64,000 nucleotides of DNA from Myxococcus stipitatus DSM 14675 (GTDB lineage: Bacteria > Myxococcota > Myxococcia > Myxococcales > Myxococcaceae), in the NCBI RefSeq assembly GCF_000331735.1, contig NC_020126.1, positions 8,435,501 through 8,499,500 of the forward strand, read 5' to 3'. The notes under the pieces were generated by a model. The model was not told the origin of the DNA. It made no database searches and worked only from the letters and a program-made list of their open reading frames with translations. This document shows positions 1 to 8,911 of this stretch, piece by piece. The position numbers and the translations under genes were made by a program. Each line of letters opens with the position of its first letter. Position 1 is the first letter of the stretch.

Positions 1-786
1 GATGACGCCCGCCACCACGTCCGACACGCCGCGCACCCGGCCCAGCGTGTCGCGCCAGCTCTGGGCGATGCGGTTGAGCGCCTCCGCCAAGAGGCCCAGC
101 TCGTCGCGCGAGCCCACGTCCACCCGGCCGGTGAGGTCCGCCTCCGCCAGGCGGCGCGCCATGGTCATCATCGCGTCCAGCGGGACGAGGATGAACGCGC
201 GCGAGATGAAGAAGGCCACGACGAGGAACAGCGTCAGGCCGATGCCGAACGCCAGCAGCACCACCTGCCGCAGCGAGGTGACGACCTCCTCGAGCGAGCT
301 GAAGTTCACCGCGACCAGCACCTGCCCCGGGCCTTCCTTCAGCGTCACGGGGCGCGCGGTGACCTTGTTCCCGTTGTCGAAGACGGCGCCATCCAGCGGC
401 GCGCCGGGGTGGCTCTCCATGCGCTCGCGCAGGTTCTTCACCAGCCACGCCTCCGCGGTGGGCGGATGCAGCGCGTGCACCCGGCCGTCCGCGGCGAGCA
501 CGGCGATGAGCGAGAAGTCGTCGTCGCGGCCGTGCAAGGTCTCCAGCAGCGCGGGCAGGGAGGCGACGGCGTGGTCCGTCAAGTCGCGCGCGGCCTGGAG
601 CGCCTTGCCCTCACCATGGCTGGTCAGGCGCGTCTCCAGGAAGTCCTCCACCCTCGACGGGACGACGAAGTAGAGCGTCCCGAGGATGAGGGCGAGCACC
701 ACGGCGAAGGAGCCGAGCAGGATGCTGCGCAGGCCGGGTTTCTTGAAGCGCGGAGCCAAGGCGAGGCACTGTAGGGAGGGAAACAC
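1..786 (-). CDS. HAMP-domain membrane sensor, probable chemoreceptor (partial)
   Basis: The reading frame is open from the left edge of the window, so the C-terminal part is missing. Translated on the minus strand it has a first membrane segment at about residues 21-43, an extracytoplasmic region of about 120 residues, a second membrane segment at about 166-186, and then a HAMP domain (LVPLDAMMTMARRL, then SRDELGLLAEALNRI). This is the layout of methyl-accepting chemotaxis proteins and of HAMP-linked kinases or cyclases. The frame breaks off before the signalling domain, so the output type is unknown. The start is uncertain: GTG at 786 or TTG at 759, neither with a good ribosome-binding site. 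It is divergent from the deacetylase-like gene. Confidence 0.75.
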   Translation of the reverse strand, partial: MFPSLQCLALAPRFKKPGLRSILLGSFAVVLALILGTLYFVVPSRVEDFLETRLTSHGEGKALQAARDLTDHAVASLPALLETLHGRDDDFSLIAVLAADGRVHALHPPTAEAWLVKNLRERMESHPGAPLDGAVFDNGNKVTARPVTLKEGPGQVLVAVNFSSLEEVVTSLRQVVLLAFGIGLTLFLVVAFFISRAFILVPLDAMMTMARRLAEADLTGRVDVGSRDELGLLAEALNRIAQSWRDTLGRVRGVSDVVAGVI

Positions 787-880
787 CGGCAGGGCAAGAA
801 CCGGGCGGGAGCCCCTGCCCGCCCCTCGACCCGCCGGGAGCCTGACTTCCCCTGGAATGGATGCGTAGGTTCACCGCCCG

Positions 881-1909
881 ATGAAGCCCACCCTGCTGTT
901 GACCGACCCCCTCTTCCTCCAGCACGACCCGGGCGAATCCCACCCGGAGTCTCCCGCGAGGCTTCAGCGCATCCTCGGGGTGCTCGCGAGGGCCCCCGTG
1001 CGGGGCACGGTGATGGCGCCTCCTCGCTCGGCGACGGACGCGGAGCTGGCGGCGGTCCACACGCCCCAGCTGCTCGCGCGCCTGAAGGAGCTGAGCGGTC
1101 GCCGGGCGAGCATCGACCCGGACACGCACGTCTCCGCCGACAGCGTCGACGCGGCGCGGCTGGCCGCGGGGGCGTCCGTGCAGGCGGTGGAGATGGTGAT
1201 GGCGGGGAAGGCGCGCAACGCGTTCGCGCTGGTGCGGCCTCCGGGCCACCACGCGGAGCCGGACCGCGCCATGGGCTTCTGCCTCTTGAACAACGCGGCC
1301 ATCGCGGCGGAGGCCGGACGGAGGCTGGGCGCCGAGCGCGTCCTCGTGCTCGACTGGGACGTGCACCACGGCAACGGCACCCAGGCGGCCTTCTGGGGCC
1401 GCCGCGACGTGATGTACCAGTCGGTGCACCAGTTCCCGTACTACCCCGGCACCGGCGCCACGCCCGAGGTGGGTACGGGCGCGGGAGAGGGCTACACCGT
1501 CAACGTGGGCCTGCCCGGCGGCAACTCGGACGCGGACTACGGCATGCTGTTCGAGGAGCTGCTGCTCCCGGTGGCCGAGTCCTTCCGGCCTCAGCTGGTG
1601 CTGGTCTCCGCGGGCTTCGACCCCCACTACCACGACCCCATCGGCGGCATGGACGTCACGGAGCGAGGCTTCGCCGCGATGTGCACCGCCATGCGCTCGC
1701 TCGCCGAGCGCGTCTGCGACGGCAAGCTGGTGCTGCTGCTGGAGGGGGGCTACTCGCTGGAGGGCCTGTCGCAGTCGGTGCACGCCTGCGTCGAGGTGCT
1801 CGCGGGCCGCACCGACAGCTTCCCCCCGGGCGACACGCACACGGACGCGAAGGAGGCGCTGGTGGCGAGCCGCGCCGCGCTCAAGCCCTACTGGAGCGCA
1901 CTGTCCTAG
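881..1909 (+). CDS. Histone deacetylase family protein / acetylpolyamine amidohydrolase-like
   Basis: A 342-residue Zn-dependent amidohydrolase of the arginase/deacetylase fold. The family removes acetyl or other acyl groups from lysine side chains or polyamines in the cytoplasm. Family motifs are intact: RPPGHHAE (general-base histidines about 123-124), LDWDVHHGNGTQ (zinc ligands D160 and H162), SAGFDPHYHDP (zinc ligand D247) and the EGGYSLEG loop near 288-295, with a Tyr in the place of the catalytic tyrosine. The length is normal for bacterial members. The true substrate cannot be read from sequence. The next gene on the same strand starts 73 bp downstream and may be cotranscribed. Confidence 0.9.
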   Translation: MKPTLLLTDPLFLQHDPGESHPESPARLQRILGVLARAPVRGTVMAPPRSATDAELAAVHTPQLLARLKELSGRRASIDPDTHVSADSVDAARLAAGASVQAVEMVMAGKARNAFALVRPPGHHAEPDRAMGFCLLNNAAIAAEAGRRLGAERVLVLDWDVHHGNGTQAAFWGRRDVMYQSVHQFPYYPGTGATPEVGTGAGEGYTVNVGLPGGNSDADYGMLFEELLLPVAESFRPQLVLVSAGFDPHYHDPIGGMDVTERGFAAMCTAMRSLAERVCDGKLVLLLEGGYSLEGLSQSVHACVEVLAGRTDSFPPGDTHTDAKEALVASRAALKPYWSALS

Positions 1910-1982
1910 CCCCGCGAGGCGATGCCCCAGCGGCGCGGGCGTGACTACCTCCTGGAAGACTCGCCGTGCCCGGGAGGGGCGC

Positions 1983-3806
1983 ATGTCCAACGGAGCGCCG
2001 CCGTCCTCGCGCGAAGCCCCGAAGGCTCGAGCGAGGCGCCGCGGATGGCGCCGTGTCCTGCGCTGGACGCTGGGGGCCTTCGTCCTCTTCGAGGTCCTCA
2101 TCAACGTGCTGCTCAACGTGGGCTTCGTCTCCGGGCTGCTCAAGCGGGAGACGGAGCGGACGCGCATCGAGTGGAGCAGCGGCTGGTGGCTGTGGCCCGG
2201 CCCCGTCCACCTGCGCGACTTCTCCGTGCTCCAGCGCGACGCCGCGACGCTGTGGCAGGTGAAGGCCGAGTCGGTCCGCGCGCGGGTCTCCCTCGTGCAG
2301 TTCCTGTCCCGACGGGTGTCCGCGCACGAGGTGGTGGCCCAGGGCGTGCGCGCGTGGGCCCGGCCCGCGCCGCCGCTGGAGCAGCCCGTGACGCACCCGC
2401 CCAGCGAGCACCCGTGGCAAATCATCCTGGACAACGTCGAGCTGGAGGACGTGCGCGAGCTGGCATGGGAGCCGGTGCGCTATCTGGGGACAGGCAACGG
2501 ACGGGGCTCGCTGCACGTCATCGCGGGCCAGCGGCTCACCGTCGACCTGGAGGCGCTTCGCCTCGGCGACGGGCTCCTGGAGATGGAGGAGCGGCGCATG
2601 GGCCGGGTGAAGGAGCTCACCGCCGCCGTGAACCTGGACATCCTCCAGCGCCCTCGCGGTGATGAGCCCCGGCACAAGCGCTTCGATGGGACGTTCGGCG
2701 CGAAGCTGGACGTCGACGACCTGGGCTGGGTGGGCGCCCTGCTGTCACGCGGGAAGGAGCACCCGCTCCACCTGAGCCAGGGCGCGGGCCACGTGGACGC
2801 GGAGGTGCACGTGCGCGATGGCCACTTCGCGGAGGGCAGCCGGGTGGATGCGAGCGGCGCCGCGCTGGAGCTGAAGCTGGGCCCCGCTCGCGTGCGCGCG
2901 CCCTGGAGCGTGAAGGGCGCGATGACAGGCACCGAGGGACAGCTCCAGCTGCGCTTCGCGCCCGTCCACCTGGAGGGAGAGCACGGCCGCGTGATGGAGG
3001 TTCCAGAGGTGCAGCTCACCCTGCACAGCACCGCCGCCGAGCCGAGCGACAAGCCGCGCGTGGGGTACTCCCTGCACGTGGCGAAGAGCCGCCCGGTGGA
3101 CTTGAAGATGCTCAACGCGTGGATAGGGAAGACCTTCCACGTGGAGTCCGGTCACGCGACGCTGGAGGGCACCGACACGTCGCCCTCGAAACAGGACTCC
3201 CGGGTGAGCCTGCACGCGGAGACGAACCTCGTGGAGGGCAAGTGGTCGGGGATTCGCGTCCTGGGGAAGACGCGGGCCGACGTCGACGCGCAGCGTGTGC
3301 GGGTGCACGGCAAGGTCCTGGCGCTGGATGGCACGCGGCTCGACATCGACCATGTCTCCGCGGACACGAAGTACCAACAGATTCGCGCGTGGAGCGGGAG
3401 CTTCCACCTGACCCGCGCGCGCTTGAGCCTGGAGCCCGTCGAGCTGGAGGCGGACTTCACCGCGACGTTCGCCAACTCGGCCCCGTTCGTCGCGATGCTC
3501 ACCACGGAGAAGAAGCTGCCCCGGTTCCTCTCGCCCATGCTGGAGGCCAAGGACTGGCACATCACCGGCCATGCGCGCATGGGTGACGCCGGCCTCCAGC
3601 TTCGCGGGCTGCATGCGAAGGCCGAGGGCCTGGAGCTGGAGGGGCGCCTGGACACGGCGCGCGGCTCCACCCACGCGCTCCTCCTCGCGAAGACGGGAGG
3701 ACTCACGGGCGCCGTCGAGATTGCCCCCGGCAAGAGCCAGGTCCAGCTGAAGGGCGCTCAGCGCTGGTACGAGCAGCGGCTCGCCCAGCCTCCGGGACAG
3801 GACTGA
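1983..3806 (+). CDS. Membrane-anchored AsmA-like protein of unknown function
   Basis: A 607-residue protein. A basic N-terminus is followed by one hydrophobic segment (about residues 25-50, LGAFVLFEVLINVLLNVGFV), and the rest is a long, beta-rich, presumably periplasmic region without cysteines. The pattern of one anchor followed by repeated strand-rich segments (motifs such as GLQLRGLHAKAEGLELEGRL) resembles AsmA/DUF748/TamB-type envelope proteins that help move lipids between membranes. The resemblance is architectural; I see no diagnostic motif. ATG at 1983 was chosen because GGGAGGGG lies just upstream. Long open frames on the opposite strand here are codon-bias shadows. Confidence 0.7.
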   Translation: MSNGAPPSSREAPKARARRRGWRRVLRWTLGAFVLFEVLINVLLNVGFVSGLLKRETERTRIEWSSGWWLWPGPVHLRDFSVLQRDAATLWQVKAESVRARVSLVQFLSRRVSAHEVVAQGVRAWARPAPPLEQPVTHPPSEHPWQIILDNVELEDVRELAWEPVRYLGTGNGRGSLHVIAGQRLTVDLEALRLGDGLLEMEERRMGRVKELTAAVNLDILQRPRGDEPRHKRFDGTFGAKLDVDDLGWVGALLSRGKEHPLHLSQGAGHVDAEVHVRDGHFAEGSRVDASGAALELKLGPARVRAPWSVKGAMTGTEGQLQLRFAPVHLEGEHGRVMEVPEVQLTLHSTAAEPSDKPRVGYSLHVAKSRPVDLKMLNAWIGKTFHVESGHATLEGTDTSPSKQDSRVSLHAETNLVEGKWSGIRVLGKTRADVDAQRVRVHGKVLALDGTRLDIDHVSADTKYQQIRAWSGSFHLTRARLSLEPVELEADFTATFANSAPFVAMLTTEKKLPRFLSPMLEAKDWHITGHARMGDAGLQLRGLHAKAEGLELEGRLDTARGSTHALLLAKTGGLTGAVEIAPGKSQVQLKGAQRWYEQRLAQPPGQD

Positions 3807-3828
3807 AGTCGCGGTCCTTCGCCTCGAC

Positions 3829-5121
3829 TCAGGAGGGAGACTTCGGAGGCCCCTGCTCATTCATCTCGCGCTCCTCCGTGGAGGCCCGCGCGTCGTGCGA
3901 CAGGCCCAGCATGAAGGCGAAGAGCAGGCCCATCACCAGCTGCAACGCCACGAGGAGCAGGTCGAACGCGCGGGCATCACTCCCCTGCCCCGGGACGCCG
4001 AGGAACGCCAGGATGGCCCGCGTCCCGATGAAGCCCGGTGCGAGCTGGAGCAGGCCCGGCATGATGACGGTCGACGAGAGCCGGTCCGGCATGCGGCCAT
4101 AGAGCTGCCCCACGACGCCCAGCACGAACGCGGAGACGAGCGGACTGCCCTTGTCCCCCAGCACCGTCTTGGTCAGCTCCTGGACGCCCCAGGCCAGCAG
4201 CACCGCGCCGACAATCCACGGCATGTCCTTCCGTCTGGCCGTCATGCACACCGACAAGGCCAGGCCGCCCACCGCGATGATGAGGAAGCGCAGCGGATAC
4301 GGCAGGGCATGCGCCTCCAGCTGGGTGGGGAACGGCAGGAAGAACGTCCACACCGTGGCCGCGGCGGTGATGCCCACGCCGAGCATCAGGAAGCGCAGCA
4401 GGCCGTAGGTGAGTCGGGTGATGCCCGCCTCCACGGACTCGCCCACCAGCTCCGCCGCCGCGAGCGTCACCACCATCGCGGGCACCAACAACGTGATGCC
4501 TCCGAAGAGCGCGCGCGGCGCATCGAAGGGCGGCAGGACGAAGGTCAGCAGGAAGGCCACCAGCGTCCCCAGGAACGCCGCGACGAAGCTCTTCTGCAGG
4601 TCCACGCGCAGCGACTTGAGCGTGCCGAAGTGGATGATGCCCGCGAGAAAGCCCACCACGAAGCCCGCCACCAGCTCCCAGAGCGAGCCGCCCACGCGCA
4701 CGGCGACCGCGCCTCCGTAGACGGCGTACGCCAGGAAGACGAGCCACTCGGGCCGGTCGCTCCGGGGCGCCATGAGGCGGTCCAGCTCCGCGCGGGCCTG
4801 GGCCACGGTGACCTGCTGCTTCTCGATGGCCGACGACAACAGCAGCAGGCCCGCCGAGCGCCGCAGGTTCCAGTGCGGATTGAAGGGCAGCCGGCGGAAG
4901 TCGACGCGCCGCTTCTCTCCCGTGCGTGACTCCGTCAGCGCGAGCGTCTGGAGCGTGAAGACATCCACCTCCACGCCCCAGGCACGCGCCGCGCGCCGCA
5001 CCCGGCTCTCGACGCCGAACGCGGGGACGTACGCCAGATGCAGCGCCCGCGCGAGGTCCAGCAACAGGTCCACCGTGGCATTGTCGGCCGGCTCCGCCGC
5101 GGGCTTCGCTCCCTCGCTCAT
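3829..5121 (-). CDS. Threonine/serine exporter family (ThrE-like) membrane protein
   Basis: A 430-residue protein with a soluble N-terminal part (about 1-125) carrying the ThrE signature (DLLLDLARALHLAYVPAFGV, then FTLQTLALTE). It is followed by about ten hydrophobic segments arranged as two blocks, matching the ThrE and ThrE_2 domains fused in one chain as in the Corynebacterium exporter. Likely role: export of small amino acids, probably Thr/Ser, driven by the proton gradient. The extreme C-terminus is short and charged. It is convergent with the AsmA-like gene (22 bp apart) and divergent from the sulfatase. Confidence 0.85.
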   Translation of the reverse strand: MSEGAKPAAEPADNATVDLLLDLARALHLAYVPAFGVESRVRRAARAWGVEVDVFTLQTLALTESRTGEKRRVDFRRLPFNPHWNLRRSAGLLLLSSAIEKQQVTVAQARAELDRLMAPRSDRPEWLVFLAYAVYGGAVAVRVGGSLWELVAGFVVGFLAGIIHFGTLKSLRVDLQKSFVAAFLGTLVAFLLTFVLPPFDAPRALFGGITLLVPAMVVTLAAAELVGESVEAGITRLTYGLLRFLMLGVGITAAATVWTFFLPFPTQLEAHALPYPLRFLIIAVGGLALSVCMTARRKDMPWIVGAVLLAWGVQELTKTVLGDKGSPLVSAFVLGVVGQLYGRMPDRLSSTVIMPGLLQLAPGFIGTRAILAFLGVPGQGSDARAFDLLLVALQLVMGLLFAFMLGLSHDARASTEEREMNEQGPPKSPS

Positions 5122-5356
5122 GGCGTGCCGCCCTCCGGGCGAGCGCTCCCCTCGACGAAGCCGCTCTCCGACGGGGAGGTGGGGATGCGCGCCCTCCCCT
5201 GGAACCCGCTCGCCGGGGTCGCCGCGTGTCCTCGGGCCGTCACCCCGACGACACGCGCCAGACGGCCCGGCTCTCGGCCCGCCCTCCCGCTCGCCCCACC
5301 TTGCCCTCCAGGGTCACCACCTCTACCCGTATTGGACATTCATGCCGGGGGACTCG

Positions 5357-6856
5357 ATGGTCGCCAAGAAGAAGGAAGCCAGGAAGCAGCCCAACATCCT
5401 CGTCATCTTCGGTGACGACATCGGCTACTGGAACGTGAGCGCCTACAACCTCGGAGCCATGGGCTACCGCACGCCCAACATCGACCGGCTCGCGAAGGAA
5501 GGCGCCCTCTTCACCGACTACTACGCGCAACAGAGTTGCACGGCGGGACGCGCGGCCTTCATCACCGGCCAGTGTCCCTTCCGCACCGGCCTCACCAAGG
5601 TCGGCATGCCGGGCGCGAAGGTGGGCCTCCAGCCCGAGGACCCCACCATCGCCGACCTGCTCAAGGCCCGCGGCTACATGACGGCCCAGTTCGGCAAGAA
5701 CCACCTGGGAGACCGCGACGAGTTCCTGCCCACCGTCCACGGCTTCGACGAGTTCTTCGGCAACCTCTACCACCTCAACGCGGAGGAGGAGCCGGAGAAC
5801 CCGGACTACCCCAAGGCCCCCGAGTTCAAGAAGCGCTTCGGGCCACGCGGCGTGCTGCGCTGCACGTCGGACGGCAAGGGCGGGCAGACGGTGAAGGACA
5901 CGGGCCCGCTGACGAAGAAGCGCATGGAGACGGTGGATGAGGAGTTCCTCGGCGCGGCCATGGACTACCTGGAGCGCGCGAAGAAGGCCGACCAGCCCTT
6001 CTTCATGTGGTTCAACACCACGCGCATGCACATCCACACGCACCTGAAGCCCGAGTCCCAGGGCAAGACGGGGCTGGGGCTGTACCCGGACGGCATGGTC
6101 GAGCACGACGGACAGGTGGGCCAGCTGCTCGACAAGCTCGACGAGCTGGGCCTGTCCGAGGACACCATCGTCGTCTACACCACGGACAACGGCGCGATGA
6201 CGTGCATGTGGCCCGACGGCGGCATGACGCCCTTCCGCGGTGAGAAGGACACCAACTGGGAAGGCGCCTTCCGCGCGCCGTGTGTCGTGCGCTGGCCCGG
6301 CGTCATCGAGCCCGGCACGCAGTTCAACGAGCTGTTCTCCTCGGAGGACTGGCTGCCCACGTTCCTCGCCGCGGCGGGGGACCCGGACATCGTGGAGAAG
6401 TGCAAGCGCGGCCACGACGCGAACGGCAAGCACTTCAAGGTCCACCTGGACGGGTACGACCAGACGAAGCTCCTCGCGGGCCAGGGGCCGTCGGAGCGCG
6501 TGCAGTTCTTCTACTTCGGCGACGACGGGGAGCTGGTCGCGGTGCGCCACGGGCGCATGAAGCTCGTCTTCGCGGAGCAGAACGCCAAGGGCATCGAGGC
6601 CTGGGGTGAACCCTTCACCATCCGCCGCGCGCCGCTCGCCTTCGACCTGCGCGCCGACCCGCTGGAGCGCTCGCAGGACGCGGTGGGTTATCAGGCCTGG
6701 CTCATCGACCACGCGTTCTACTTCGTGCCCGCGCAGCAGGCCGTGGCCCAGTTCCTGTCCACGTTCCGCGAGTTCCCGCCTCGCCAGCGCCCGTCCAGCT
6801 TCTCCGTGGACCAGGTCGTCGAGAAGCTCGAGTCCGCGCCGTCGGGCCTGCACTGA
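5357..6856 (+). CDS. Arylsulfatase (sulfatase family, Cys-type)
   Basis: A 499-residue sulfatase of the alkaline-phosphatase superfamily, hydrolysing sulfate esters. The N-terminal metal-binding GDDIG is at about residues 19-23. The Cys-type sulfatase motif CTAGR at about 61-65 fits C-x-(P/A)-x-R, where the Cys is converted to formylglycine by a generating enzyme not encoded in this window. A second metal/active-site block, YTTDNGAMT, lies in the middle. No signal peptide is visible after the basic start MVAKKK, so the enzyme is probably cytoplasmic. ATG 5357 is preferred over 5342 because GGGGGA lies seven bases upstream. No sulfatase-maturation or sulfate-transport gene is adjacent. Confidence 0.9.
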   Translation: MVAKKKEARKQPNILVIFGDDIGYWNVSAYNLGAMGYRTPNIDRLAKEGALFTDYYAQQSCTAGRAAFITGQCPFRTGLTKVGMPGAKVGLQPEDPTIADLLKARGYMTAQFGKNHLGDRDEFLPTVHGFDEFFGNLYHLNAEEEPENPDYPKAPEFKKRFGPRGVLRCTSDGKGGQTVKDTGPLTKKRMETVDEEFLGAAMDYLERAKKADQPFFMWFNTTRMHIHTHLKPESQGKTGLGLYPDGMVEHDGQVGQLLDKLDELGLSEDTIVVYTTDNGAMTCMWPDGGMTPFRGEKDTNWEGAFRAPCVVRWPGVIEPGTQFNELFSSEDWLPTFLAAAGDPDIVEKCKRGHDANGKHFKVHLDGYDQTKLLAGQGPSERVQFFYFGDDGELVAVRHGRMKLVFAEQNAKGIEAWGEPFTIRRAPLAFDLRADPLERSQDAVGYQAWLIDHAFYFVPAQQAVAQFLSTFREFPPRQRPSSFSVDQVVEKLESAPSGLH

Positions 6857-6874
6857 GCGGCACTGATTCAGGGT

Positions 6875-6904
6875 GGACCCACGCGCCCCAAGGCCCGTGG
6901 GTCC
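6875..6904 (+). terminator. Hairpin after the sulfatase gene
   Basis: A perfect 9-bp stem (GGACCCACG at 6875-6883, complement at 6896-6904) with a 12-base loop, starting 19 bases after the sulfatase stop. It lacks a T-run, as is usual in GC-rich genomes. The rest of the gap up to the next start at 7070 contains no gene-like frame. Confidence 0.5.
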
Positions 6905-7069
6905 GCCTTGCTTGCGTGCCCTCGTCAACAGCGCGGGGGCGCTCCACCCTGGGAGGTGTCCGGGTGTTCTCGTCGTCGGCGAGGCCCCCGACGAGGCCAT
7001 GGATTTGTGTCCCCGTTCCGGCGACAACCGTGCGAGAAGCAGCCACGCAGCCAGGAGGACGGATACACC

Positions 7070-7831
7070 ATGGCGGAGATGAGCTACCGGACGGCGCTGG
7101 TCACAGGGGCTTCGAGCGGCCTCGGCAGGGGCCTCGCGCTGTGGTTGGCCAAGCGCGGCCTCCGAGTGTTCGCCGGGGGACGCCGCATGCCGCAGCTCCA
7201 GGCGCTCGCCGCCGAGGCCCAGGCCGCTGGCGCGACGGTGGAGCCGGTGGAGATGGACGTCACGCAGGTGGAGGCCACTCGGGAGCGGCTGCTCGCACTC
7301 GACTCGGAGTGTGGTGGGCTGGACCTGGTCATCGCCAACGCGGGCGTCGGCGGTGTCACGCATGGGCGGCGGATGGAGTGGGACCCGGTCCGCGCCATCA
7401 TCGACACCAACGTCACCGGTGCCGCGGCCACGCTGACGGCCGTGTTGCCGCTCATGGTGGAGCGGCGGCGCGGACACCTGGTGGGCATCTCCAGCCTCGC
7501 GGCGCACCGAGGGCTCGCGGGACACGCGGCGTATTCGGCGTCCAAGGCGTTCCTCGCCACGTTCCTGGAGAGCCTGCGCGTGGACCTGAGCAGCACCGGC
7601 GTGCGCGTCACGTGTGTGTTCCCGGGCTTCGTGAAGAGCGAGATGACCGCCAACAACGCCTTCCCCATGCCCTTCCTGATGGAGACGGACGCGGCCGTGG
7701 AGTTGATGGGCGCGGGCATCCTTCGAGGGGAGACGGAGCTGTCCTTCCCGTGGCAGCTCGCCCTGCCCTCGCGGCTGGCGAAGGTGCTGCCCAACCCGAT
7801 TTTCGACGCCGCCGCCCGACGGCTGCGCTGA
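7070..7831 (+). CDS. Short-chain dehydrogenase/reductase
   Basis: A 253-residue classical SDR, an NAD(P)-dependent oxidoreductase. The cofactor-binding motif TGASSGLG is at residues 12-19, NAG at 90-92, and the catalytic Ser (141/142) and YSASK (Y155, K159) complete the active site. R37 and R38 after the second strand suggest a preference for NADP. The C-terminal end carries a short basic/hydrophobic tail after the substrate loop, as in DHRS7B-like bacterial members. AGGAGG lies upstream at 7053-7058; ATG 7079, in the same frame, is an alternative start. It is followed by pyrF after only 28 bp and may share a transcript. The substrate is unknown. Confidence 0.88.
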   Translation: MAEMSYRTALVTGASSGLGRGLALWLAKRGLRVFAGGRRMPQLQALAAEAQAAGATVEPVEMDVTQVEATRERLLALDSECGGLDLVIANAGVGGVTHGRRMEWDPVRAIIDTNVTGAAATLTAVLPLMVERRRGHLVGISSLAAHRGLAGHAAYSASKAFLATFLESLRVDLSSTGVRVTCVFPGFVKSEMTANNAFPMPFLMETDAAVELMGAGILRGETELSFPWQLALPSRLAKVLPNPIFDAAARRLR

Positions 7832-7859
7832 CTTCTTCCCCTGCCCAGGAGATGGAACG

Positions 7860-8714
7860 GTGACGTCCCCTCAGCCCTTTGCCCAGCGCTTCGCCCGCAT
7901 CGCCGACGAGCGCTCCCCGTTCTGCCTCGGCGTCGACCCGTCGAAGGACCTGCTCGCGCGCTGGGGGCTGCCCGACACCGCGAAGGGCCTCTCCGACTTC
8001 TGCGAGCGCATCTTGGAGGCGGCCGGTGACAGCGTCGCGGTGGTGAAGCCGCAGAGCGCGTTCTTCGAGCGCCACGGCCCCTCGGGACTCCTGGTGCTCC
8101 AGTCGCTGATGTATCGCTTCAAGGATGCGGGGACGCTCACGCTGCTCGACGTGAAGCGCGGTGATATCGGCACCACCATGGACGCCTACGCGGAGACCGT
8201 CTTCGGCGCGGGCAGTCCGTATGAGGCGGACGCGGCGACGTTCACCGCGTACCTGGGCCTGGGCGCGCTGGTGAAGACGCTGGAGCGCGCGCGCGCGTCC
8301 GGTGCCTGTGCGTTCGTCGTCGTGCGCTCGTCGAATCCGGAGGGGACGGCGCTCCAGACGTCCACGGGCGCGGATGGGCGGAGGGTGGCGGAGGCCCTGG
8401 CGGATGGACTGCGCGAGTTCAACGAGAAGTCGGGCCCCGGGGTGCTGCCCGCGGGCGCGGTGATGGGCGCCACGCTGCCCGACTCGGACCGAGGCGTCGT
8501 CGAGCGGCTGGGCGGCGCGCTCATGCTCACGCCCGGCATCGGCGCGCAGGGCGCGGGCTTCGACGACCTCAAGCGCCTGTTCGCCGGACGCGAGGCGCAG
8601 GTCATCCCCACCGCCACGCGCTCCGTGCTCGAGGCGGGGCCGGACCTCGCCTCGCTGCGCGCCGCCATCGAGCGCCACGTGGAGCCCGCGCGCCGCTTCC
8701 GCTCGGGAGCCTGA
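7860..8714 (+). CDS. pyrF: Orotidine 5'-phosphate decarboxylase, type 2
   Basis: A 284-residue enzyme of the last step of UMP synthesis (OMP to UMP plus CO2). The catalytic DVKRGD motif is at residues 97-102 (D97, K99, D102), preceded by the type-2 pattern CLGVDPSKDLL and VKPQSAFFE. The length fits the longer type-2 (mycobacterial/myxobacterial) form rather than the 235-245-residue type 1. It has a GTG start with a GGAGA-type ribosome-binding site. The 3' end of the gene is duplicated in the following intergenic region (see the repeat entry). Confidence 0.95.
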   Translation: MTSPQPFAQRFARIADERSPFCLGVDPSKDLLARWGLPDTAKGLSDFCERILEAAGDSVAVVKPQSAFFERHGPSGLLVLQSLMYRFKDAGTLTLLDVKRGDIGTTMDAYAETVFGAGSPYEADAATFTAYLGLGALVKTLERARASGACAFVVVRSSNPEGTALQTSTGADGRRVAEALADGLREFNEKSGPGVLPAGAVMGATLPDSDRGVVERLGGALMLTPGIGAQGAGFDDLKRLFAGREAQVIPTATRSVLEAGPDLASLRAAIERHVEPARRFRSGA

Positions 8715-8828
8715 AGCCCACGCACTGCTTCCGCTCGGGAGCCTGGCGCCCGCGCCACTCCGGGCTCGCCGCATTCGTGCGGCCCTGCGCGCCACGGGGT
8801 GCTTCCGCGCAGGGCGTGAGCCCCAACG
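8695..8828 (+). repeat. Direct repeats copied from the pyrF 3' end
   Basis: A 19-bp sequence, GCTTCCGCTCGGGAGCCTG, overlaps the pyrF stop codon (8695-8713) and recurs exactly at 8727-8745. A diverged third copy starts at 8801 (GCTTCCGCGCAGGGCGTGAG). The copies are followed by similar CCCACGC/CCCAACGC sequence. This looks like local duplication of the gene tail. No coding function is visible. Confidence 0.65.
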
Positions 8829-8846
8829 CCCGCGCCCTGAAATGAA

Positions 8847-8889
8847 TCGGGCCCCGCGACCTCTCGAGAGAGAGGCACACGGGGCCCGA
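8847..8889. terminator. Bidirectional terminator-like hairpin between pyrF and the PBP1A gene
   Basis: A perfect 10-bp outer stem (TCGGGCCCCG at 8847-8856, complement at 8880-8889) encloses an inner CCTCTC/GAGAGG stem. It lies 23 bp beyond the stop of the minus-strand PBP gene and between convergent genes, so it can serve both. There is no T-run. Confidence 0.6.
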
Positions 8890-8911
8890 AGGGCTCACAC
8901 CTTCGGCCGTG

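Noticed and set aside
1..673. Plus-strand open frame of about 220 codons at the left edge
   Set aside because: It is antisense to the HAMP receptor. The minus-strand frame has membrane helices and a HAMP domain; the plus-strand frame has only Arg/Ser/Thr-rich shadow sequence.
611..2434. Minus-strand open frame of about 600 codons across the deacetylase gene
   Set aside because: His/Arg-rich shadow produced by high GC third positions; the opposite strand has intact deacetylase motifs.
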